From the NCBI GenBank assembly GCA_028699735.1, contig JAQVUB010000120.1, forward strand, positions 1-7,361: 7,361 bases of DNA. The letters run 5' to 3'. The DNA comes from Lentisphaeria bacterium. Its GTDB lineage: Bacteria; Verrucomicrobiota; Lentisphaeria; Oligosphaerales; Oligosphaeraceae. The stretch's first letter is position 1. Each line of letters opens with the position of its first letter. The notes beneath the pieces were generated by a model. The model saw nothing but the letters and a program-made list of their open reading frames with translations. It had not been told where the DNA came from and searched no databases. A program made the translations under genes and the position numbers. Shown one piece after another: positions 1 through 6,110 of the stretch.

Positions 1-35
1 CCTAAACGATCTTTTACCTCAACGCAACAACCTTT

Positions 36-77
36 AAAAAATTTTCGAGTCTTTTTGTGTTTTTCGTTGTTAAAAAA
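36..77 (+). repeat. Dispersed 'TTTCGTG' repeat, copy 1
   Basis: This AT-rich element has an A-run/T-run start (36-45), then three related T-rich blocks at 10-nt spacing (around 41-50, 51-60 and 61-70), then an A6 tract. Positions 46-71 match 21 of 26 bases of the copy at 6057-6082 without gaps, counted by eye. It lies downstream of the stop codon of the last gene of the minus-strand operon and in the same orientation as copy 2 (102-152). No coding capacity is apparent. Function unknown. Confidence 0.75.
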
Positions 78-99
78 TAGGTTGTGGACGCCAGTCCAC
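72..99 (-). terminator. Possible Rho-independent terminator after gene 1
   Basis: Read on the minus strand, GTGGAC and GTCCAC form a perfect 6-bp stem (99-94 with 89-84) around a 4-nt loop. A 6-nt spacer and then T6 (77-72) follow. It sits about 80 nt after the stop codon of the last gene of the operon, where a terminator is expected. The stem is short and the T-run starts later than usual, so it could be a weak terminator or simply a spacer hairpin between two repeat copies. Confidence 0.4.
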
Positions 100-101
100 C
101 C

Positions 102-152
102 CATGTCCTTTAATGCGTTTCGTTGTTCAAAAAGAATTTCCCCGTTACCCAG
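102..152 (+). repeat. Dispersed 'TTTCGTG' repeat, copy 2
   Basis: Positions 102-137 align without gaps to 6057-6092 with 30 of 36 identities. This includes the 16-nt identical core TTTCGTTGTTCAAAAA. Similarity continues loosely past the A-tract (GTTACCCAG here, GTTCCCAG at 6097-6104). The copy ends 25 nt before the minus-strand stop codon at 177-179. Its counterpart ends 7 nt before the stop codon of the esterase gene, so both sit at the 3' end of a gene in the same orientation. Confidence 0.8.
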
Positions 153-176
153 GTTCACTGACGTATTACAATCCGG

Positions 177-1280
177 TCATTTCTGCAGCTGGAAGAAGAA
201 CTGCCGGCTTTGACAGGCATAGTGCTGATTGATTTTTGACCAGTAACTGAGCAGCAAGTCTCCATCGGGCAGCAGCAGCAAACCCGGTTGGCCAAAGCGC
301 AAACTGGCAAACTGCGCCTCTATATTTCCGGCAGCATTGCACATATTTTCCAGAGTCAGCAGATTTTGGCTGCCCAGGCATTCGCCGGTAACGCTATTGA
401 GCAGATGCAGCATGATACCGGGATTGCTGCCTTCGCGAACCGTGCCGACAAAGAGCATCCGTCCGGGATATTCCGGCAACGCCAGCAAATTGGCCGCCTG
501 GCAATGGATACCGCTGTCGATTGGCTTACTCCAGCTCTGTCCGCTGTCATCGGAGTAAACAAGAAAATTATTGAGGTGTTTTTCTTTGGCCAGGTCATAG
601 GCCCAGAAAACCAGCCAGATGCGTCCATCGGGCAGCAGGCAAGCACGTGTTTCCCAAGGAGCAATATCGGGATGCTCAAAATATTGGCTTTGTTCCTGCC
701 AGGAACTCCCTCCATCCCGGCTGACATAATTCAAACCACGCTGGGCTTGCCCGCGCAAGACAAAAGGCGGACCAAAAAAGTGCAGTTGCCCCAGTGCGTC
801 TACCAGTGCTGGCCCGGAGCTTTCAATGCCATCCCAGGCATGCTCAATGAATTGTGCACTGCTCCAGGCTCCCTTCCCGGTCTCACTGAAACTGACAAAA
901 TTCCGGCATTTTGGAAAACGCCCGTTCTGAGTCGCATAATCCGAAAGACTCAAGGTCAGATCATCGCGCTCAAAACCATAGCCGACCGCAAGAACTCGAT
1001 CACCAAAAAGAGTCGGCTTGCAACAGCAGCTGAACAGCCCGCCGGACGGCAGACGGATCTCCGGAAAAAGCGGTTTTCCGGGCGTCCAGTGTTGTCCGGC
1101 ATCACTGCTGAGCGAATAATAGGGGAGTTGGTCCGCAGATTCAAAATCCGACCCCACTGTATAGATTGCCAGCAGTTCACCACCGGGCAGCAACGTCACC
1201 CCTGGAAAAATCGTGTTCAGAGAAGGTTTTTCAGGGACAGCGATCGTTGCGCTGACCCCCGCCTGCAACTGGATTTTCAT
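177..1280 (-). CDS. Sialidase/BNR-fold protein with three Asp-boxes (367 aa)
   Basis: This is a predicted six-bladed beta-propeller of the sialidase superfamily, possibly a glycan hydrolase or lyase; the substrate is unknown. Three clear Asp-boxes (S-x-D-x-G-x-x-W) occur: SSDAGQHW (about residues 58-65), SRDGGSSW (187-194) and SDDSGQSW (243-250). Propeller-strand motifs of the type 'LLPDG.(L/I)(L/W)L' recur near residues 33, 216 and 336. The start is the ATG at 1280, not the in-frame ATG at 1319. The 1280 start gives an ATGA overlap with the stop of the upstream gene and has GGGAG (1292-1288) 7 nt before it. No signal peptide or membrane segment is seen, so it is probably cytoplasmic. The usual (F/Y)RIP arginine is absent; the equivalent stretch reads TIFPG. 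A CCC triplet lies at about residues 85-87. It is the last gene of the operon. The fold assignment is firm; sialidase activity is not. Confidence 0.85.
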   Translation of the reverse strand: MKIQLQAGVSATIAVPEKPSLNTIFPGVTLLPGGELLAIYTVGSDFESADQLPYYSLSSDAGQHWTPGKPLFPEIRLPSGGLFSCCCKPTLFGDRVLAVGYGFERDDLTLSLSDYATQNGRFPKCRNFVSFSETGKGAWSSAQFIEHAWDGIESSGPALVDALGQLHFFGPPFVLRGQAQRGLNYVSRDGGSSWQEQSQYFEHPDIAPWETRACLLPDGRIWLVFWAYDLAKEKHLNNFLVYSDDSGQSWSKPIDSGIHCQAANLLALPEYPGRMLFVGTVREGSNPGIMLHLLNSVTGECLGSQNLLTLENMCNAAGNIEAQFASLRFGQPGLLLLPDGDLLLSYWSKINQHYACQSRQFFFQLQK

Positions 1281-2449
1281 ATCGATACTCCCGTTACTTC
1301 CTGCACTTGTGCAATCCATACCTCAGTGTATTGACCAACGATATCGTCGCCGCGGACTTTCAGAAAAGCCGCAGCATCCACGACAATTCCGCTGCCGTCA
1401 GGCAGGGACAGACAGTGAAAATTGCCCAGCAGTCCATGCACGCCATCCCGGGTTTCATGCGGTAGAACAACCTGTTCGCTGTTCCGATCCAGGGTGCCGG
1501 TTTCCAGGTCGAAGCGGGCAATCAGCAGAGGCGCCCGGAAGCGCATGACGTCACTGTTTTTTCCGGTGTCCCGGGTATAGACCAGATACAGCTTTCCGTT
1601 GAGCTCCAGCCAATGCTGCTGCGTTGATGACATCTTCAGCAGTTCGCCATCGGAAAAACTCCAGGGTCGTGGTTCTGGAAAATGCATTGGATCTGCACTG
1701 CAGCTCCAATACCCCCTGCCATCTTCAGCACGAATGGTCAGAAAATATTCACCGTGATAATCATACAGAGAAGGTTCACAGAAGCCCCTGGCGACCGGAT
1801 GGCTCAAAACATTACTGGAGTTTAATATAGACAGATCATCCCCCTGCAGCACAGCCTGCATTACACACACTGAAAACTGAGGTGAATCATGACCATAGAA
1901 TTCCACCCGCCCGGTTTCGAAATAGACCGGAAGCAGGATTTGTCCTTCCGGGGTAAAGGCAAGCTGCGCACAGGCAACGCGCCAGTTATCACAAGACACC
2001 ATACTTGGAGCTTCCAGCTTGCGCATTGGCGACCAGCCGCTGCCCGGATTGTAGATGCTGTAGACCGGCACCTGACGGGGAGGCGCCTGCAAACTGCGTG
2101 CAGCTTCTTTATCCCAGGCCAAAGCCCCTTTTGCTGTATAGAAGGTATTGCAACCTATCGCCAGCACACGGGTGCTCCCCGGCAGCGCAAACAAGCGCAC
2201 ATCCGCAACTCCCTCCGTCAGTTCTGCTGAAAGCGCATGACTTTCCATCGGCAAAATGACCGACGGTGCAGACCAACCATCACCAAGTTCAGAGGAAACG
2301 CAGTATTCCGGACTGCCATAATGGTCACTGTGCCCAGCCAGTGCCTGCATGCACATCAGCCAATCCCCACCCGGCAGCAGCGCCACGGACGGATGAAAAT
2401 AATCCCCACTTGATTTCAATCCGGGTTTTATCACCTTGATTTGCAACAT
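1277..2449 (-). CDS. Divergent sialidase-superfamily protein (390 aa)
   Basis: The N-terminus (about residues 18-60: HPSVALLPGGDWLM, then a degenerate Asp-box SSELGDGW) aligns with the same region of the downstream gene (FPGVTLLPGGELL, SSDAGQHW). The two are distant paralogues or members of one superfamily. Further propeller-like motifs are CEPSLYDYHGEYFLTIR (224-240), which resembles the 'EP...dG...l..R' strand of sialidases, an Arg-rich RFRAPLLIARF (303-313) and LSLPDGSGIVV (347-357). Asp-boxes are degenerate throughout. No signal peptide is seen, so it is probably cytoplasmic. The start at 2449 is supported by AAGGA (2463-2459) 9 nt upstream. The gene begins 24 bp after the stop of the GH123-like gene and overlaps the next gene by 4 bp (ATGA), implying translational coupling. 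The substrate is unknown. A GH43/GH130-type propeller is an alternative reading, but the Asp-box-like pattern favours sialidase. Confidence 0.8.
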   Translation of the reverse strand: MLQIKVIKPGLKSSGDYFHPSVALLPGGDWLMCMQALAGHSDHYGSPEYCVSSELGDGWSAPSVILPMESHALSAELTEGVADVRLFALPGSTRVLAIGCNTFYTAKGALAWDKEAARSLQAPPRQVPVYSIYNPGSGWSPMRKLEAPSMVSCDNWRVACAQLAFTPEGQILLPVYFETGRVEFYGHDSPQFSVCVMQAVLQGDDLSILNSSNVLSHPVARGFCEPSLYDYHGEYFLTIRAEDGRGYWSCSADPMHFPEPRPWSFSDGELLKMSSTQQHWLELNGKLYLVYTRDTGKNSDVMRFRAPLLIARFDLETGTLDRNSEQVVLPHETRDGVHGLLGNFHCLSLPDGSGIVVDAAAFLKVRGDDIVGQYTEVWIAQVQEVTGVSI

Positions 2450-2473
2450 CCGGTCAATTCCTTTTTCACTTTT

Positions 2474-5400
2474 TTATTTCGGCTGCGACAGCATACTCTC
2501 AATCAAATCCATCAGCTGCCCGCGCAACTCATGACAATCATCCGGATCCTGGCAAAAGACACTCATCCCAGTAGAGAATCCATCTTTGATCCGCTGCAAT
2601 TTATCCAACGCGCGCACTTTCCCGTCTGCGTCAGCAAACGTTCTGCTCGCCAGCAGCTCTTCGGCAATCCGGGTGAAATTATAATCTTCGATTCCGTCGC
2701 GCATGACTTCTGCCCGCATGGAAGGCCAGCTGACGCCGTCGGGTCCGGGATAAAACAGCGCCCCCATACCATTGTTTTCGCCATGCGTCGAATCCCATTC
2801 ACTCCATACCGGCGGCAGATTCTCCACAAACTGTTTGTTGTTTCGCCACATGTGAATATCCCAATACAAAAAACCGGTAATATGGCTGAAAGTGATCGGT
2901 TCCCAAAAGAAAGCTCTTGAATGGATCAGGGGCTGATCAACGCGTTCAAAATTCGCAAAGGGATAATATCCGCCGCCACCGACATAAGTCCAGAACCCCA
3001 CCCCATATTGTTGCTTGACTTTCCGGTCGTGCCGCGGCAAAGCATAGGCATTCGCAGGGCAATGCACATCCAGGCTGGCATAGAGTTCAGGCAGGGTCTG
3101 CGGATTGGCTGCCGTGCTTATCAATCGCACTCCAGGCAGGATTTTCCGGGCATTCTCCAGCGCGGATTTAAGCTGTTTGTTCAAATGACTGCCGGTTTCA
3201 TCAAAACCATACAGATAGATATCAACCGCCCCCTTGCTCAATTTGCGCATCGCAGCCAGTTTCTCCAGCAGAGACTTTGATACTATTTCCAAATGCCGGT
3301 TGATTAATCGCAGACGCCGGATCTCCTGCGCATCTTTCAGATCAATGATGACCGAACTGCGGTTGGATTCATTGCGCAAATTGTCAAAGGCAAAAGTGGA
3401 AGGCGGCTTTTCCCCCTCAAACAATTTTCCCAGCAGGGGATTTTCATCAGGCTGCAGATAAGATACGGTTTCCGGGCGGAAGACTTCTCCGCCGGCTGCG
3501 CTTGCCTCCACGGTCTTGTCCAGGCCGGGATACATGACAAAAAAGGAATACAGGCAACGGTCATACCAGCCCCGGGTTTCCGCATTATGCACTTTCAAAT
3601 ACCGGAATGCGGCCGTGCTGGCACGCGGCTCGACAATCAAATCATGATCACTGATTTGTTCCGGCTCCCTGGGCTGCAGGGAAAAATCCGCTTCAATCGG
3701 GACATAGTTCACGCCATCAGAACTGCCGTACAGCCGGATGAATTTCAGCATATTGTCATCCGGATACGCAAGCGCATTCAGATTGCCGCCCAGATTGATC
3801 GCATCAAGTCCATGCTCGATAGCCCATTCCACATCTTCTTCTGGGGGAGTCAGAGCATACAAATCCAACGGATTCATCTGATGTTCAAGTAATTCAAGCA
3901 TCAGATTGCGACGCGCTTTCTCATAACCGGCTTTCCCATAAAATTGTTGCATCGTGCTGAAACGCATGCCAATCATGTTTTCCAGACGGTTGGCCCCCAT
4001 CGCAAAACTTGCCACCCTGACTCGGCAGAGAGTCTGTATGACTGGTTCGCCGTTGATTTTGACCTGAACGGTGAACTCGTGATCACCCGCATCTGCATTC
4101 TCAGCCGCATAAAAGGTCAGCCAGACCGCTTGATTCGCGTAGGCGCCTATGGCAAATTTTCGGTCGGCAGTCAGAGGTTCGAGGACATCCGGAAATTCAC
4201 TTTCACCGGGTTCCCGCAAAGGCAGCTGTGGATTGGAACTTTCTGTCAACCAGAGATAATCGACCCGATATGCTTTCACCGACAGCCCTGCTGCTTGCCC
4301 GGTTGTGATTTCGACAGAGCAATCCTGCACAGGCTGCTTTCCAGCCGATAAAACCAGCTGGATACTCTCACGTTCCTGCCGGGCCAGGCGAAGTTGACCG
4401 TCACGAACCAGCGGGCCGGGCATCCCGGCCATACGCGGCACCTGCGTGAGTGAATCACACCACGCGGCACTTAACCGTTGCTCGAAGGCAATCCCCTCTT
4501 TGAACGAGGCTCCTGTCAAACGCCGTGCACGACTGACCGCCGCGCGAACCTTGCGCTCAAACTGCTGAATGCTCTGAACCAGAGGATGCCCGCCAAGATG
4601 ACTGAACCAGAGGCGCCGGAACTCTCCACCAAAATAGCCCCCTGTCGACGCAAACTCGTTGTTCGCCATCCAAACCAGATGGCTGTAACGATCCCGTAAC
4701 AGCGGATCACGGATAATCAGCGGCAGAAAACCGTCTGACGAAGCAATCACTTGCGCAATCGCTTCTTCAAGCGAGGCCTGATAGAAACTGAATTTCCCGT
4801 TCCAGGCACGCTCGGCAATTTTAAATTCTTTCAAGGCCGCTGCATTTGCCTGCCAGGAAAGCCTGGCTCTTTGCAAGGACTTGCTGGCTTCATCCAGAAA
4901 ACAATATTTCAGAGCGAGTGGATAAATTTCCAGATTTTTGACTGGTGCCGCAAATGCGTTGGCTGCATGCAGCTGGACAATTCCGCCGGCATGCAGGCCG
5001 GCAGGAAGATTATAACCATCCGCCGCACCTTGTTCGCGGACGATGACCCCGCTGCCGTAGCAAGCCATTTCGATGTTTTTTGCCTTCAGCAGCATACCTG
5101 TCAGCAAAGGGCTGTTCCCTTCAGCACTCTGAATAGTCCAGCCCTGTCCCGTGTATGCAGCCACCACCACACTGCCGTCCGGCCATTGGAAGCCGCCCCC
5201 GAGATGTTCCGGCGTCAACGAGATGATATGCAAACCCAGCGCTGCATAGTCCAGCATTTTGGCAAATTTTTCATAACTGATCGGAGCCGCCCAGAAAAAA
5301 CGCGGCAGCTCCTTGTCGCCGGCCTGATATCCAGGCAGGCGGGACTGCAAAACAGTTGTAACGGGAGACTCGACCTCCGTAACGGTAAAACCATCAACCA

Positions 5401-5893
5401 ACACACTCCCCCTCTCAAAATCATTGACACTGAGTACCGGAATAAGAACTTCGGTAGTGGATGCAAGCGGATTACCCAAGGTCACCGTCAATGTCAACTT
5501 TTGTTGCTGCCCTGGTACTGCATTGACATTCTGCGCAAGGGGGGGCTGAAAAGGCCTTGCGGAGGATCCACCAGTCTTCCTGTTTAAAATGCTGAAACTC
5601 ACCGTCGCTTCTGCATTGATGTCTTCCGAAGCCTGAAAGGTAATGTCATATCGTTTCGATACAGGACCGACCACACGCTCTTCGCCGACAATTTGCAAAG
5701 TCGACTTTTTCCCGCCACCCCGCAAATTCCAAATTCCCTGGCCAGCTGTACCAGCCTGCGGAACAAAGGAGACCTCCCCGGAGTTTTCCGGCAGCATCGA
5801 AACCTGCCACTGTGATAAATCATTTGCATGCAAAATGCTTAAGAACTCCAGAAAAAAAACGATCACGACCGCATTCAAACGCATTCTCAACAT
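2474..5893 (-). CDS. Secreted multidomain GH123/DUF4091-like glycoside hydrolase (1139 aa)
   Basis: This is a predicted exported glycan hydrolase. Domains in order: signal peptide (1-23); beta-rich, possibly carbohydrate-binding region (24-178); a region opening with RFFWAAPISYEKFAKML and continuing as mixed, then largely helical sequence (about 195-480); a GH123_N-like beta-sandwich (about 490-630, with 'RLARQERESIQLVL'); and a GH123/DUF4091 catalytic region (about 632-1135). Catalytic signatures are YGFDE (Asp898-Glu899, matching the Asp/Glu pair of GH123 beta-N-acetylgalactosaminidases), GFLYWDIHMW (1007-1016), LFYPGPDG (1046-1053) and MRDGIEDYNF (1064-1073), the last typical of DUF4091. 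A discoidin-like insert occupies about 702-866. The start is the ATG at 5893, preceded by a perfect AGGAGGT 6 nt away and followed directly by the signal peptide. The frame stays open to 6202, but that extension runs through repeat DNA and into the upstream gene. GH123-type N-acetylhexosaminidase activity is inferred. The fold assignment is strong; the substrate is uncertain. Confidence 0.87.
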   Translation of the reverse strand: MLRMRLNAVVIVFFLEFLSILHANDLSQWQVSMLPENSGEVSFVPQAGTAGQGIWNLRGGGKKSTLQIVGEERVVGPVSKRYDITFQASEDINAEATVSFSILNRKTGGSSARPFQPPLAQNVNAVPGQQQKLTLTVTLGNPLASTTEVLIPVLSVNDFERGSVLVDGFTVTEVESPVTTVLQSRLPGYQAGDKELPRFFWAAPISYEKFAKMLDYAALGLHIISLTPEHLGGGFQWPDGSVVVAAYTGQGWTIQSAEGNSPLLTGMLLKAKNIEMACYGSGVIVREQGAADGYNLPAGLHAGGIVQLHAANAFAAPVKNLEIYPLALKYCFLDEASKSLQRARLSWQANAAALKEFKIAERAWNGKFSFYQASLEEAIAQVIASSDGFLPLIIRDPLLRDRYSHLVWMANNEFASTGGYFGGEFRRLWFSHLGGHPLVQSIQQFERKVRAAVSRARRLTGASFKEGIAFEQRLSAAWCDSLTQVPRMAGMPGPLVRDGQLRLARQERESIQLVLSAGKQPVQDCSVEITTGQAAGLSVKAYRVDYLWLTESSNPQLPLREPGESEFPDVLEPLTADRKFAIGAYANQAVWLTFYAAENADAGDHEFTVQVKINGEPVIQTLCRVRVASFAMGANRLENMIGMRFSTMQQFYGKAGYEKARRNLMLELLEHQMNPLDLYALTPPEEDVEWAIEHGLDAINLGGNLNALAYPDDNMLKFIRLYGSSDGVNYVPIEADFSLQPREPEQISDHDLIVEPRASTAAFRYLKVHNAETRGWYDRCLYSFFVMYPGLDKTVEASAAGGEVFRPETVSYLQPDENPLLGKLFEGEKPPSTFAFDNLRNESNRSSVIIDLKDAQEIRRLRLINRHLEIVSKSLLEKLAAMRKLSKGAVDIYLYGFDETGSHLNKQLKSALENARKILPGVRLISTAANPQTLPELYASLDVHCPANAYALPRHDRKVKQQYGVGFWTYVGGGGYYPFANFERVDQPLIHSRAFFWEPITFSHITGFLYWDIHMWRNNKQFVENLPPVWSEWDSTHGENNGMGALFYPGPDGVSWPSMRAEVMRDGIEDYNFTRIAEELLASRTFADADGKVRALDKLQRIKDGFSTGMSVFCQDPDDCHELRGQLMDLIESMLSQPK
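3296..3790 (-). other. Discoidin (F5/8C)-like insert inside the catalytic region
   Basis: This encodes residues about 702-866 of the GH123-like protein, between the predicted barrel strand 'LDAINLG' and the helix leading to YGFDE. The first half carries features normally found in the C-terminal half of discoidin domains: IRLYGSSDGVNYVPI (719-733) and FRYLKVHN (763-770). The second half carries N-terminal-half features: FAFDNLRNES (834-843) and SVIIDLKDAQEIRRLRLINR (847-866). The halves thus appear in swapped order. Boundaries are approximate and rest on motif recognition only. Confidence 0.5.
5825..5893 (-). other. Signal peptide of the GH123-like protein
   Basis: Residues 1-23 have two arginines (3 and 5), a hydrophobic core (AVVIVFFLEFLSIL) and an Ala at position 23 before NDLSQW, fitting Sec/signal peptidase I cleavage. 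No lipobox Cys is present. The two downstream genes and the esterase lack such a leader, so this is the only exported protein in the window. Confidence 0.75.
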
Positions 5894-5899
5894 AGTTCG

Positions 5900-5906
5900 A
5901 CCTCCT
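5900..5906 (-). promoter_or_regulatory. Shine-Dalgarno site deciding the start of the GH123-like gene
   Basis: AGGAGGT on the minus strand lies 6 nt upstream of the ATG at 5893-5891. It matches the anti-SD consensus and fixes the start at the first codon of the signal peptide rather than at upstream in-frame ATGs. Confidence 0.85.
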
Positions 5907-5960
5907 GTATACTCTAAACAACCAGCATTACATCCTGCCTCAGTGAAACTGGGTGACAGT

Positions 5961-6010
5961 ATTTTTTTTACAACGAAAAGACACAAAATGACACGAAAAA
6001 ATTTCATGGG
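5961..6010 (-). repeat. 'TTTCGTG' repeat, left arm of the inverted pair
   Basis: This is the reverse orientation of the same family as 102-152 and 6041-6104. Bases 5990-6009 (GACACGAAAAAATTTCATGG) are perfectly complementary to 6043-6062. The complementarity continues outward with a few mismatches and gaps to the T8 tract at 5962-5969, which faces the A8 tract at 6084-6091. The 10-nt block spacing is kept. Confidence 0.85.
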
Positions 6011-6040
6011 ATAACGACGCATTCTCGCAGTCAAAGCCTC

Positions 6041-6104
6041 TTCCATGAAATTTTTTCGTGTCCGTTTGTGCATTTCGTTGTTCAAAAAAAATCTCTGTTC
6101 CCAG
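6041..6104 (+). repeat. 'TTTCGTG' repeat, right arm of the inverted pair
   Basis: Three blocks end at 6060, 6070 and 6080 (TTTCGTG, GTTTGTG, TTTCGTTG), exactly 10 nt apart. A8 (6084-6091) and a GTTCCCAG tail follow. The copy ends 7 nt before the minus-strand stop codon of the esterase gene. With the left arm it could form a stem of about 35-40 bp plus an A8/T8 section, around a loop of about 30 nt (6012-6040). Confidence 0.85.
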
Positions 6105-6110
6105 CTTTGC

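Larger units (their letters stand above)
1..176. other. Non-coding 3' flank of the operon
   Basis: No plausible gene is seen. The stretch contains repeat copy 1, a 6-bp stem-loop at 84-99 and repeat copy 2, giving a repeat-hairpin-repeat arrangement after the final stop codon. Confidence 0.7.
5894..6110. other. Intergenic region between esterase and GH123-like gene
   Basis: These 217 bp hold the two inverted repeat copies (5961-6010 and 6041-6104), a roughly 30-nt spacer between them, and the Shine-Dalgarno site. I see no convincing -35/-10 pair and no canonical hairpin plus T-run on the minus strand. The GH123-like gene may be transcribed from an unrecognised promoter here or by read-through from the esterase gene. 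Confidence 0.6.

Noticed and set aside
36..152. CRISPR-like array from the repeats
   Set aside because: Only two imperfect copies are present, with a single short spacer containing a hairpin and no cas genes.
1281..1319. Upstream ATG at 1319 as start of gene 1
   Set aside because: It would give a 43-bp overlap. The ATG at 1280 has GGGAG at 7 nt and the typical ATGA coupling.
288..1334. Long plus-strand open frame (348 aa) opposite gene 1
   Set aside because: The translation shows no recognisable domain and is rich in Arg, Gln and Pro as expected for an antisense shadow. The minus-strand frame has clear Asp-boxes and good start context.
4984..5004. GC-rich GCCGGC inverted repeat
   Set aside because: It lies inside the coding frame, is short, and has no T-run. 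It is explained by Ala/Gly codons.
4751..5587. Plus-strand open frame (278 aa) opposite the GH123-like gene
   Set aside because: No domain is recognised, and it lies wholly inside a long, well-supported minus-strand gene.
5905..5910. TATACA as a -10 box for the GH123-like gene
   Set aside because: It overlaps the Shine-Dalgarno site, so a transcript from it would lack the ribosome site. No -35 match is at proper spacing.
5961..6104. Terminal inverted repeats of an insertion sequence
   Set aside because: The arms are about 30 bp apart, with no transposase and no visible target-site duplication. A relic of a non-autonomous element remains possible.
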